Of a stretch of DNA of 17,059 nt, positions 6,807-13,892 are shown in pieces. Location of the stretch: assembly GCA_031397815.1 (NCBI GenBank), contig JANNMJ010000013.1, positions 1 through 17,059 of the forward strand, written 5' to 3'. Position 1 is the stretch's first letter; the number at the start of each line of letters is the position of its first letter. The translations under genes were made by a program, and so were the position numbers. The stretch is from JANNMJ01 sp031397815. GTDB taxonomy: Bacteria; Bacteroidota; Bacteroidia; Cytophagales; Hymenobacteraceae. The notes below the pieces were generated by a model. It did no database searches. It saw nothing but the letters and a program-made list of their open reading frames with translations, and was not told where the DNA came from.

Positions 6807-9408
6807 ATGCATTCCGTTGTTTATAGAACTTGCCGCTCAGTCGGCACGCGCGCTTCTCTTCTAAGTTACCTATTCCTGCTGCTCGCGATGAGCGGTTTTT
6901 CTTCAACCACGGCACAGGCACAATGCGCTACCGTGACCTTCGGGGCGAATGACTACGCTACTGGTCAGCAGTATGCGGTCAACCTCGGCACCCTACCGTG
7001 GAGCCGCAACGGCACATCCGGTTCGCCGGTAACGACGCGTTTCGGCGGCACCCTGCGGATTCCGGCGGGCACCACCATCACGATGGAGTATGCGATTCTG
7101 GAGTTTGATGACACCAAGGCGCGCTATAGCTCCGGGAACACGGCCGGTAGCTACGCTAACAGCAGCAACCTACCGGCGCGTATCTTGATTGAGCCGGGCG
7201 GTAAGCTGGACGCCTCGCACTGTATTTTTCGGACGACGGCCGGCACCAACGCCGGGCATCTCTTCTACCTGCATGTGGGATGGCATTGCGGTGCTGGGCA
7301 CGCCCGGCACGCCGACTTTCACGGCAAATGGCCGTTTGAAGCTCACGGATTGCGAGATCGACGATGCCCGCATCGGGATTCTGGCGGGGAATCCAGTGTA
7401 TAATACCGCCAACGGTCTGCTATTGCAGAACAGCACGACCGGCGGCGGCGGCGGACTGTTGGAGATTGTCGGGGCCGATTTTCTGAATTGCTACACGGGT
7501 ATGACGACACGCTCTACCGGCTCCAAAACGCTGAACGCGATCGTCACCGATTGTAACTTCCGCAGCGACCGGCCCCTCGCCGACCCCTCGTACACGCTGA
7601 ATAGTGTACACCACGGGATGCAGTACGGAGCCAGAATTTATGAGAACGGCGGTATCACGTTCGACAACTGCACGTTTGAGCTGCTCGATAACAACACGGC
7701 ATTCGGTAATGCGGTGTTGCCGAAGGGCGCTCGCGGCTCTGGCATTCACCTTATCAACACGGTGGCCGACATTCAGAATGGCTGTGTGTTCCGTAACCTC
7801 AATTTTGGGATTGATGTGGGGAACATCAATACAGATGCGTTCGTGGTGAATATCCTCGGCTCGCACTTCTATGGAAATGTGTTTGGCGTTATTATGAGTG
7901 CGGCAAATCGGACATCAGTGATGGATTGCGAATTCGTAATGGGACGGAGTAACGACCTCTACGATCTGGGTATCAAGTTCGCTAATAGTAAGGGGTTTAG
8001 AGTACAACGCTGCACCTTCACCTCAGCCACTACGGGCTGTAATAATGGCACCTGCTTGAATACCCGTGGTATAGCACTCCAGGATGTCGATGGTAGCATC
8101 ACGACGCCTTACCCCAATAAGGTATACCGCAACGCATTTTGGAACCTGAGTGAAGGCGCCTTCACGTCTAGTGGCACGCAAGGGCTTCTGTTTCAATGCA
8201 ACTCATTTGTAGGCCCCGCCCCTGAAACGGCACCCGTCAGCTCAATTACCTATTCCGACATCACGTCTACTGGTGGTGGTGGCATAACTGGTGGTACCGC
8301 ACAAACTGATTTTTTGCGGTATGAGCAGGGAGATTGCAATATTGGTCGTCCTGCTAACAACCTATTTAGTCATACCTGCGGCAGCGCTCTGGACATTCGG
8401 GTAACTGCCTATGGCTCCACCCGGAAGATGCAGTATGCCTACTCTTCAGGAGGTACAGTAAACCCTCGGTTGATACCGGGCGGTGGCGGAGGTTGCTACA
8501 GTTCGCGGGTTGACAAGGTGCCTTGTAATCTCCAGTGGAGCAGCTACGATCTAGATTGCCCCGCCGTTACCTCGGAGGCCCGCTCCAAAGCCAGTCTACA
8601 GGCGGAAATTGATACTACGAGTGACCTAGCGACACGGGTTGAGCTGATAGATGAGCTACTACGGCGCTACCTGAGCCAGCCGAGCCGCGCCAATGGGGGG
8701 CTTGACTCCGCCGTGGCGGTGCTCGATTCGGCTAATCTGTCCCTCTATGACGACGCCCGCATCGCCGTAGCCGCCGTGCGAGATAACGGCACATCGAACC
8801 GGGCGGGGGCTGCGCCCACTCCTTACCTATCAGCCGGTGGACGCACACGGGATCTGCTGAGCGAGGCCCGCAATGCCCACCGCGATGTGACGGACGGTAG
8901 CGCCCTCGACTACAATGTGGTAGTCCGCGACCTACTCGCTCCGTTCAGCGATGCGGTCCAGATTCGGGCCGCACTCAAGGCTGATGCGGCCCTGCTAGGG
9001 CAATTTGAGGCGATGGCCGCCGATACGCTCACGTTAGGCTATACAGTAGCCCGCACGGCCCTGTGGTACTACATGGACTACTCGTTTGTGCCTTCGAACA
9101 CAACTAACTCGAATAAAGCCGCTGCGTTCACAGCTAGTGCTTCACGCCCGGCACCAGTGGTAACGCTCTACCCGAACCCAGCCACCGGCACCACCCAAGT
9201 GTTGTGTGCGGCGTGGCCGCAAGGCGTAACAAGTGGCGAAGTGCGCCTCTACGATAAGTTCGGGGCACTGGTGCGCACGCAGACGCTTGGATATAACTCC
9301 GACGGCACCGCGCTCGATTTACGCGGCTTGCGCCCCGGCCTCTACGGCTACGTAGTGCAGCTAGGGAAGCAAACCGCCGTGCGCGGGACGCTTGCGGTTC
9401 AATTCTAA
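6807..9408 (+). pseudogene. T9SS-secreted beta-helix-like protein, broken by a +1 frameshift
   Basis: Two overlapping frames make one protein. The first (ATG 6807) carries a signal peptide (basic RTCRSVGTR, hydrophobic LLSYLFLLLAMSGF, cleavage at AQA-Q) and reads to GTNAG. The second continues as ISSTCMWDGIAVLG. Removing one G from the GGG at 7254-7256 joins them into an uninterrupted 866-residue frame. The middle part has Asn/Gly-rich, hydrophobic short turns (NCTFELLDNN, NGCVFRNLNFGI, NILGSHFYGNVFGV) typical of right-handed parallel beta-helix surface proteins. A helical segment follows, and the last 80 or so residues (LYPNPATGTTQV to LAVQF) form a T9SS type A sorting domain for export across the outer membrane. 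The base composition is more A/T-rich than the flanks. The frameshift could be a real mutation, phase variation or a sequencing error. The ligand or enzymatic role is unknown. Confidence 0.8.
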
Positions 9409-9421
9409 CTTCATCCTTTGC

Positions 9422-9468
9422 ATTCAGGCTCAACCTACCATTGTGGGGGGTTGAGCCTGAATCTTTTT
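9422..9468 (+). terminator. Rho-independent terminator after the first T9SS gene
   Basis: A perfect 14-bp stem, ATTCAGGCTCAACC (9422-9435) and GGTTGAGCCTGAAT (9449-9462), is followed by CTTTTT (9463-9468). The loop is 13 bases. It ends only 7 bases before the next gene's ATG, leaving no visible promoter between them, so the downstream gene may depend on read-through or a promoter within the upstream gene. Confidence 0.85.
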
Positions 9469-9475
9469 CCGCGTT

Positions 9476-11002
9476 ATGCTCCGCTTCCTTTTCTCCCTCG
9501 CTTTGCTGGGGCTGCTGCCTTTCGGTGGACACGCTCAGACGTATTTCAGTAACCGCTATACCAACCCGACGCCGGGTGCATCAACCAGCTTTACCACTAT
9601 TGCCGTGCGCGATTCGGGCTATTTGGCTATCGGCATCGCCTACGACTACCCCGCCATTGGCAGTAATTCTTTGCTCCTGCAATTCCTGGCTCCTAACGGA
9701 CAAACCCAACGCACCCGGTATTATTCTCCTGCCGCTACACCCGGCGGGGCTAACGCCTTGCACCGCCTCCCCGACGGCGGCTACATCCTCACTTCGCAGT
9801 ACGTACCAGCCACTTTTCCGATTACCCGCTACACGAAGGTTTGGCGCTTTAACGCCCTCGGCGACACTGTTTGGACCCGCCAGTGGACTCGCCAACGCGG
9901 CGAAACAGCTCAATCGCTCTGCGTCTTGCCCGACGGTGGCTTTGCTATCATTGGTACGCTGGCCGTGGGGCCGGTGGGCGGACCGAATGCCGATTTCGTG
10001 GTGACCCGCACCGATGCGCTGGGCCGCATCCGCTGGAGCCAGACCTATGACCATTATGTGCAGGACTTCGGCTACACTATTGCCGCCTGTCCCGATGGGG
10101 GCTTGCTGCTAGGTGGTTACAGCAATGATCTTCGACAGTACGACACCTTCGTCGTCAAAACCGATTCGCTCGGTCAAGAGCAGTGGCGCCGCTCCTTCGG
10201 CTCCCCGACACAGGACGATGTGGTCGCCGCTGTGCTGGCCCTGCGCGACGGCTCCTATTTCGTCGGAGCTAATGTTGGCACCCGCATCGACAACGGCACC
10301 CAGCTCTACCGCTATGACACCCACCACCTTGATGCCGCTGGACAGACTCTCTGGACCCGTCGGTATGGCCCCGAGGGGCGGTCTAATGAACTACACACGG
10401 CCCACGAGCTACCCGACGGGCGTATCGTCGTAGCCGGGCAGCAGAGCCGCCCCGACGGCAGTCAGCGGCCCGAAGCCGTCATCTTCCAGCTTTGCCCCGA
10501 CGGCGACACGCTCTGGTACCGCACCCACAAGCTGGTCACCGGCCCCGACTCCCACAACTACCTGCGCGACCTGCGCCCCACCCCGGATGGCGGCTTCGTG
10601 GCCAGTGGCTTCCTCATTGCCCGCGCCCCTGATGTGGAAGGCAACGACGGGTGGGTGTTCCGGCTTGATTCAGCGGGGTATATGCAGGCCGGGGGAGCGC
10701 CCGTGGCCCGCCGCTGCCGCCCCGTGGGCCTGCCCGAAACCGACAGCGAGGAAGACGGCGGGGGCGTGGACCTCTGGCCCAACCCCGCGACGACCACTGT
10801 GACCGTGCGCCTGCCCGCTACAAACGGGGCCAGCACGCTCACCCTTTACGACCCTATCGGCCGGGCGTGCCGCCGCCTCGTGCTGCCCGCCGGCACCCGC
10901 ACCACCGCCCTGCCGCTGGCGGGGCTGGCGCCGGGGGTGTACCGGTATTACCTGCAAGCGGGGGTGCGCGGGTATCAGGGCGCGCTGCTGGTGCAGCCGT
11001 GA
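9476..11002 (+). CDS. T9SS type A sorting domain protein with PDGG repeats
   Basis: The 508-residue secreted protein has a signal peptide at residues 1-20 (MLRFLFSLALLGLLPFGGHA, cleavage before QTYFS). The body contains at least five copies of a repeat centred on LPDGGF/Y followed by small hydrophobic residues (LPDGGYILTS, LPDGGFAIIG, CPDGGLLLGG, LRDGSYFVGA, LPDGRIVVAG, TPDGGFVASG), spaced about 50-60 residues apart and alternating with DxxGxxxWxRxY. This is the pattern of beta-propeller-like delta-60-type repeat proteins in Bacteroidetes. The last 80 or so residues (VDLWPNPATTTVTV, GLAPGVYRYYL, GALLVQP) are a T9SS type A sorting domain. It is likely displayed on or released from the cell surface. 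The start is the first ATG, just after a terminator. The function beyond secretion is unknown. Confidence 0.9.
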   Translation: MLRFLFSLALLGLLPFGGHAQTYFSNRYTNPTPGASTSFTTIAVRDSGYLAIGIAYDYPAIGSNSLLLQFLAPNGQTQRTRYYSPAATPGGANALHRLPDGGYILTSQYVPATFPITRYTKVWRFNALGDTVWTRQWTRQRGETAQSLCVLPDGGFAIIGTLAVGPVGGPNADFVVTRTDALGRIRWSQTYDHYVQDFGYTIAACPDGGLLLGGYSNDLRQYDTFVVKTDSLGQEQWRRSFGSPTQDDVVAAVLALRDGSYFVGANVGTRIDNGTQLYRYDTHHLDAAGQTLWTRRYGPEGRSNELHTAHELPDGRIVVAGQQSRPDGSQRPEAVIFQLCPDGDTLWYRTHKLVTGPDSHNYLRDLRPTPDGGFVASGFLIARAPDVEGNDGWVFRLDSAGYMQAGGAPVARRCRPVGLPETDSEEDGGGVDLWPNPATTTVTVRLPATNGASTLTLYDPIGRACRRLVLPAGTRTTALPLAGLAPGVYRYYLQAGVRGYQGALLVQP

Positions 11003-11073
11003 GGGAGGGCGGCGAGGTAAGGCGGCGGGGTAGCGAGCGCGGGAGATCTCATCTTCCCCCACACGCAGCCCCC

Positions 11074-11081
11074 TACTTTTG
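11074..11081 (+). promoter_or_regulatory. Promoter -7 element of dut
   Basis: TACTTTTG matches TAnnTTTG exactly and sits in the local context CCCTACTTTTGCAGCC. It lies 33 bases before the GTG start at 11115 and overlaps the upstream in-frame TTG at 11079, which argues against that TTG as the start. No clear -33 TTG is visible. Confidence 0.55.
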
Positions 11082-11114
11082 CAGCCAATCGCTCAAAAGC
11101 CCGTCTATCCCGCC

Positions 11115-11561
11115 GTGACAGCCCCCCTCTTCGTTCGCTTGCTCAATCATTCGCCGCATCCGGCGCCCGCGTACCAGACGGCGCACGCCGCCGGAATGGA
11201 TGTGCGCGCGTGGCTCGCTGATGGCCCTTTGACGCTGCCGCCGCTCGGGCGGGCGCTGATTCCGACGGGCCTGTTCGTGGAGCTGCCTATCGGGACGGAG
11301 ATGCAGGTTCGGCCGCGCTCGGGGCTGGCGCTCAAGCAGGGGCTGACGGTGCTGAACTCGCCGGGGACGGTCGATGCCGATTACCGGGGCGAGGTGAAGG
11401 TGCTGCTCGTGAACCTCTCCGGGGAGCCGCAAACCATCGCCGACGGCGACCGCATCGCGCAGCTCGTGGTGGCGCGCCACGAAACCGTGCAGTGGGAAAC
11501 CGCCACCGAGCTGAGCCAAACCGAGCGCGGCGCGGGCGGGTACGGCTCCACGGGCCGGTAG
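11115..11561 (+). CDS. dut: dUTP diphosphatase (dUTPase)
   Basis: The enzyme hydrolyses dUTP to dUMP and pyrophosphate, keeping uracil out of DNA and feeding dTMP synthesis. All five motifs of trimeric dUTPases are present in the 148-residue form: AGMDVR (26-31), RPRSGLALK (66-74), GTVDADYRGEVKV (84-96, with the catalytic Asp at about 87), GDRIAQLV (111-118) and RGAGGYGSTG (138-147), where Tyr replaces the usual Phe that stacks on uracil. The length is typical. I chose GTG 11115 over the in-frame TTG 11079 because that TTG lies inside the predicted promoter -7 box. The dehydratase gene follows after 12 bp and is probably co-transcribed. Confidence 0.95.
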   Translation: MTAPLFVRLLNHSPHPAPAYQTAHAAGMDVRAWLADGPLTLPPLGRALIPTGLFVELPIGTEMQVRPRSGLALKQGLTVLNSPGTVDADYRGEVKVLLVNLSGEPQTIADGDRIAQLVVARHETVQWETATELSQTERGAGGYGSTGR

Positions 11562-11573
11562 GGGCCGGGCGCT

Positions 11574-12554
11574 ATGATTCACTTAACCGACATTGAAACC
11601 GCCGCCACGCGCCTCAAGGGGCTGATTACGCGCACGCCGCTGCTGCCGTTCCGGGCGCCGGATGCCGAGGCGGGTGGCGCGCGGGTGTGGCTGAAAGCGG
11701 AAAATCTGCAACCTATCGGCTCGTTCAAGCTGCGCGGCGCGGGCAACCGACTTCTCGCGCTCACTCCCGAAGAGCGCACGCGCGGCGTGGTGGCCTACAG
11801 CAGCGGCAACCACGCGCAAGGCGTGGCCTACACGGCGCGGCACTTGGGGATGCACGCCACCATCGTGATGCCCACCACCACGCCCCGCGTGAAGCTGGCC
11901 GCCACCCGCGCCTACGGCGCCGAAGTGGTGCTCTACGACCCCGCCACCGAAAAGCGCGAAGACATCGCGGCTCGCGTCCGCGCCCGGTTCCCGGCGGATG
12001 CGCTGCCGACACTGGTGCCCCCCTTCGACGACCCCTACATCGTGGCCGGACAGGGCACGACGGGGCTGGAAATCTTTCAGGATTTACCCACTGCCGACCT
12101 CGTGCTCGTGCCCGTTGGGGGCGGCGGGTTGCTGAGCGGGGTGGCTCTAGCCCTCAAAACCCTGAACCCCGCCGTGCGCATCGTGGGGGTAGAACCGGCG
12201 CTCGCGGCCGACGCGCAAGCCTCGCTGCGGGCGGGGCACCGCGTCACGTGGACCGCCGCCGACACCCAGCGCACCCTCGCCGACGGCGTCCGGACGCTCG
12301 AAGTCGGGGAGCTGCCGTTTGCGCTGATGCAGCAGTATGTAGAGGATATCATCACGGTTTCGGAAGCCGAAATCCGCGCCGTCACCCGCCGGATTCTGCT
12401 CGAAGCACGGCTCGTCGTGGAGCCGACGGCGGCGCTCGGGCTGGCCGCGTGGCTGCATCACCGCGAGGAGCTGCCGGCGGCGCAAAACGTGGTGGTGGTG
12501 CTCACGGGCGGCAACATCGACCCGGAATTGCTAGTAGAGCTATTGGCCGAGTAG
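11574..12554 (+). CDS. PLP-dependent threonine/serine dehydratase (catabolic type)
   Basis: This fold-type II PLP enzyme probably deaminates L-threonine to 2-oxobutanoate and ammonia, or L-serine to pyruvate, in the cytoplasm. In its 326 residues the PLP-binding lysine lies in GSFKLRGA (K52), the substrate loop is SSGNHAQG (76-83), the phosphate-binding glycine loop is GGGGLLSG (182-189), and TGGNID (311-316) is the C-terminal cofactor-contact segment. There is no ACT regulatory domain, so feedback control by isoleucine as in biosynthetic IlvA is not expected. A serine racemase or a TdcB-like enzyme would look similar, so the exact activity is open. The ATG start lies 12 bp after dut. The gene is followed by a 240-bp gap. 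Confidence 0.9.
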   Translation: MIHLTDIETAATRLKGLITRTPLLPFRAPDAEAGGARVWLKAENLQPIGSFKLRGAGNRLLALTPEERTRGVVAYSSGNHAQGVAYTARHLGMHATIVMPTTTPRVKLAATRAYGAEVVLYDPATEKREDIAARVRARFPADALPTLVPPFDDPYIVAGQGTTGLEIFQDLPTADLVLVPVGGGGLLSGVALALKTLNPAVRIVGVEPALAADAQASLRAGHRVTWTAADTQRTLADGVRTLEVGELPFALMQQYVEDIITVSEAEIRAVTRRILLEARLVVEPTAALGLAAWLHHREELPAAQNVVVVLTGGNIDPELLVELLAE

Positions 12555-12598
12555 GTCTTGAATTCGTTTCGCACTCCTTATCTGTTTCCTGCAAGGCT

Positions 12599-12619
12599 CC
12601 CCTCTCCTTTGGAGAGGGG
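12599..12619. repeat. Short perfect inverted repeat, CCCCTCTCC-TTT-GGAGAGGGG
   Basis: Perfect 9-bp arms surround TTT, followed by CCGGAGGTGAGG. The segment resembles a dispersed intergenic repeat that I recall from many bacterial genomes (GGAGAGGGGCCGGGGGTGAGG). It begins 44 bp after the dehydratase stop and may also act as a weak terminator. Confidence 0.6.
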
Positions 12620-12705
12620 CCGGAGGTGAGGATACGCGGCCCACAACCGTACCCCGACGACAAATTCCATCCGGTACGCGGCACCCGCACGCCGCTGCCG
12701 GGCCG

Positions 12706-12713
12706 TAGCTTCG
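12706..12713 (+). promoter_or_regulatory. Weak -7-like box upstream of the nucleotidyltransferase
   Basis: TAGCTTCG in the context CCGTAGCTTCGCAGCC resembles the dut context (CCCTACTTTTGCAGCC) but has one mismatch to TAnnTTTG and no -33 TTG. It would give a leader of about 75 bases. Confidence 0.3.
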
Positions 12714-12794
12714 CAGCCGGAAAAGGCTTGATAGAGTAGGCGAAACCGCCAGTCACTCCGTCACCGAATCATTCAATCGAAAACTCCTGACAGA

Positions 12795-13811
12795 ATGAAG
12801 ATTATTGTCCCGATGGCCGGAATGGGTAAGCGGATGCGCCCCCACACCCTCACCGTGCCGAAACCGCTCATCCCGATTGCGGGCAAGCCCGTGGTGCAGC
12901 GGCTGGTGGAAGACATCGCGAAAGTGTGCGGCGAAGCCGTTGAGGAAGTAGCGTTCATCATCGGCCCGACATTCGGCAAGGCCGTGGAGCAGCAGCTGAT
13001 GAAGATTGCCGAGTCGGTCGGCGCGAAAGGCACGATTTCGTATCAGGAAGAGCCGCTTGGGACGGCCCACGCCATTCTGTGCGCCCAGCACGCGCTGGAA
13101 GGCCCGGTGGTGGTGGCATTCGCCGATACCCTCTTCAAAGCCGATTTCACCCTCGACACTTCCGCCGACGGCACCATCTGGGTGCAGCGCGTAGACGACC
13201 CGAAGCCGTTCGGCGTGGTGAAGCTCGATGCCGACGGCCGCATCACCGATTTCGTGGAAAAGCCGGAGCATTTCGTCTCCGACCTCGCCATCATCGGCAT
13301 CTATTACTTCAAGGACGGCGCGTACCTGCGCCGCGAGCTGCAATACCTCCTCGATAACGATATCAAGGACAAAGGCGAATTCCAGCTCACCAACGCCTTG
13401 GAGAATATGAAGAACAAGGGGACCGTCTTCATCCCCGGCCGCATCTCGGAGTGGCTCGACTGCGGCAACAAGGACGCGACCGTCTTCACGAATCAGCGTT
13501 ACCTCACGTACCTGCACGAGCGCGACGCGGCGGCGCTGACCGATGCGTCGGCGAAGCTCGAAGACGCCGTGCTGATTCAGCCCGTGTACCTCGGTCCCGG
13601 CGCCGTGGTGCGGCGGTCGGTGGTGGGGCCATACGTCTCGGTGGGCGCCAACACGGTCATTGAAGACTCCATCGTGAGCAACTCCATCATTCAGACCGAC
13701 ACCAAAGTCAGCAACGCCGTGATTGCCAACTCGATGCTTGGCTCGTTCGTGAAATACACCGGCCGCGCGAACGACCTGAGCCTCGGCGACTACAACACGC
13801 TCGCCGAGTAA
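12795..13811 (+). CDS. Sugar-1-phosphate nucleotidyltransferase with left-handed beta-helix tail
   Basis: The enzyme joins a sugar 1-phosphate to an NTP, making an activated nucleotide sugar for envelope glycans. The N-terminal Rossmann-type domain carries the signature GMGKRMRP and PKPL (9-25), where Lys replaces the more common Thr of GxGTRxRP. It is followed by EEPLGTAHAI (85-94, base and sugar binding), FAD (109-111, metal-binding Asp), VEKP (154-157) and WLDCGN (220-225). Residues from about 255 form hexapeptide-like turns (IQPVYLGPGAVV, VGANTVIEDSIV, VSNAVIANSML), a left-handed beta-helix as in long-form glucose-1-phosphate thymidylyltransferase or mannose-1-phosphate guanylyltransferase relatives. 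The 338-residue length fits. Which sugar and nucleotide it uses cannot be decided. A strong hairpin follows. Confidence 0.9.
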   Translation: MKIIVPMAGMGKRMRPHTLTVPKPLIPIAGKPVVQRLVEDIAKVCGEAVEEVAFIIGPTFGKAVEQQLMKIAESVGAKGTISYQEEPLGTAHAILCAQHALEGPVVVAFADTLFKADFTLDTSADGTIWVQRVDDPKPFGVVKLDADGRITDFVEKPEHFVSDLAIIGIYYFKDGAYLRRELQYLLDNDIKDKGEFQLTNALENMKNKGTVFIPGRISEWLDCGNKDATVFTNQRYLTYLHERDAAALTDASAKLEDAVLIQPVYLGPGAVVRRSVVGPYVSVGANTVIEDSIVSNSIIQTDTKVSNAVIANSMLGSFVKYTGRANDLSLGDYNTLAE

Positions 13812-13822
13812 GGCCCTGCCAG

Positions 13823-13859
13823 CCCCATCGGCGCGGCAACGTTTGCCGCGCTGATGGGG
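13823..13859. terminator. 17-bp stem hairpin after the nucleotidyltransferase
   Basis: CCCCATCGGCGCGGCAA (13823-13839) pairs with TTGCCGCGCTGATGGGG (13843-13859), with one G-U pair and a three-base loop. It starts 11 bases after the stop codon. No T tract follows, so it may terminate weakly or protect the 3' end. It contains the in-frame ATG at 13854, making that an unlikely start for the next gene. Confidence 0.65.
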
Positions 13860-13878
13860 TTAGCTCGTCGGCCGTCCG

Positions 13879-13886
13879 TATCTTCA
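13879..13886 (+). promoter_or_regulatory. Weak -7-like box just before the TPR gene
   Basis: TATCTTCA lies six bases before the ATG at 13893, in the context CCGTATCTTCACC. It partly matches TAnnTTTG. Its position would make the transcript nearly leaderless. Confidence 0.25.
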
Positions 13887-13892
13887 CCCGCT

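Noticed and set aside
6536..6826. 96-codon open frame in the intergenic region
   Set aside because: It has no domain or ribosome binding site and overlaps the start of the T9SS gene in another frame.
11687..12739. 350-codon plus-strand frame overlapping the dehydratase
   Set aside because: The Arg/Gly/Ala-rich translation is an out-of-frame shadow of the clearly recognisable dehydratase.
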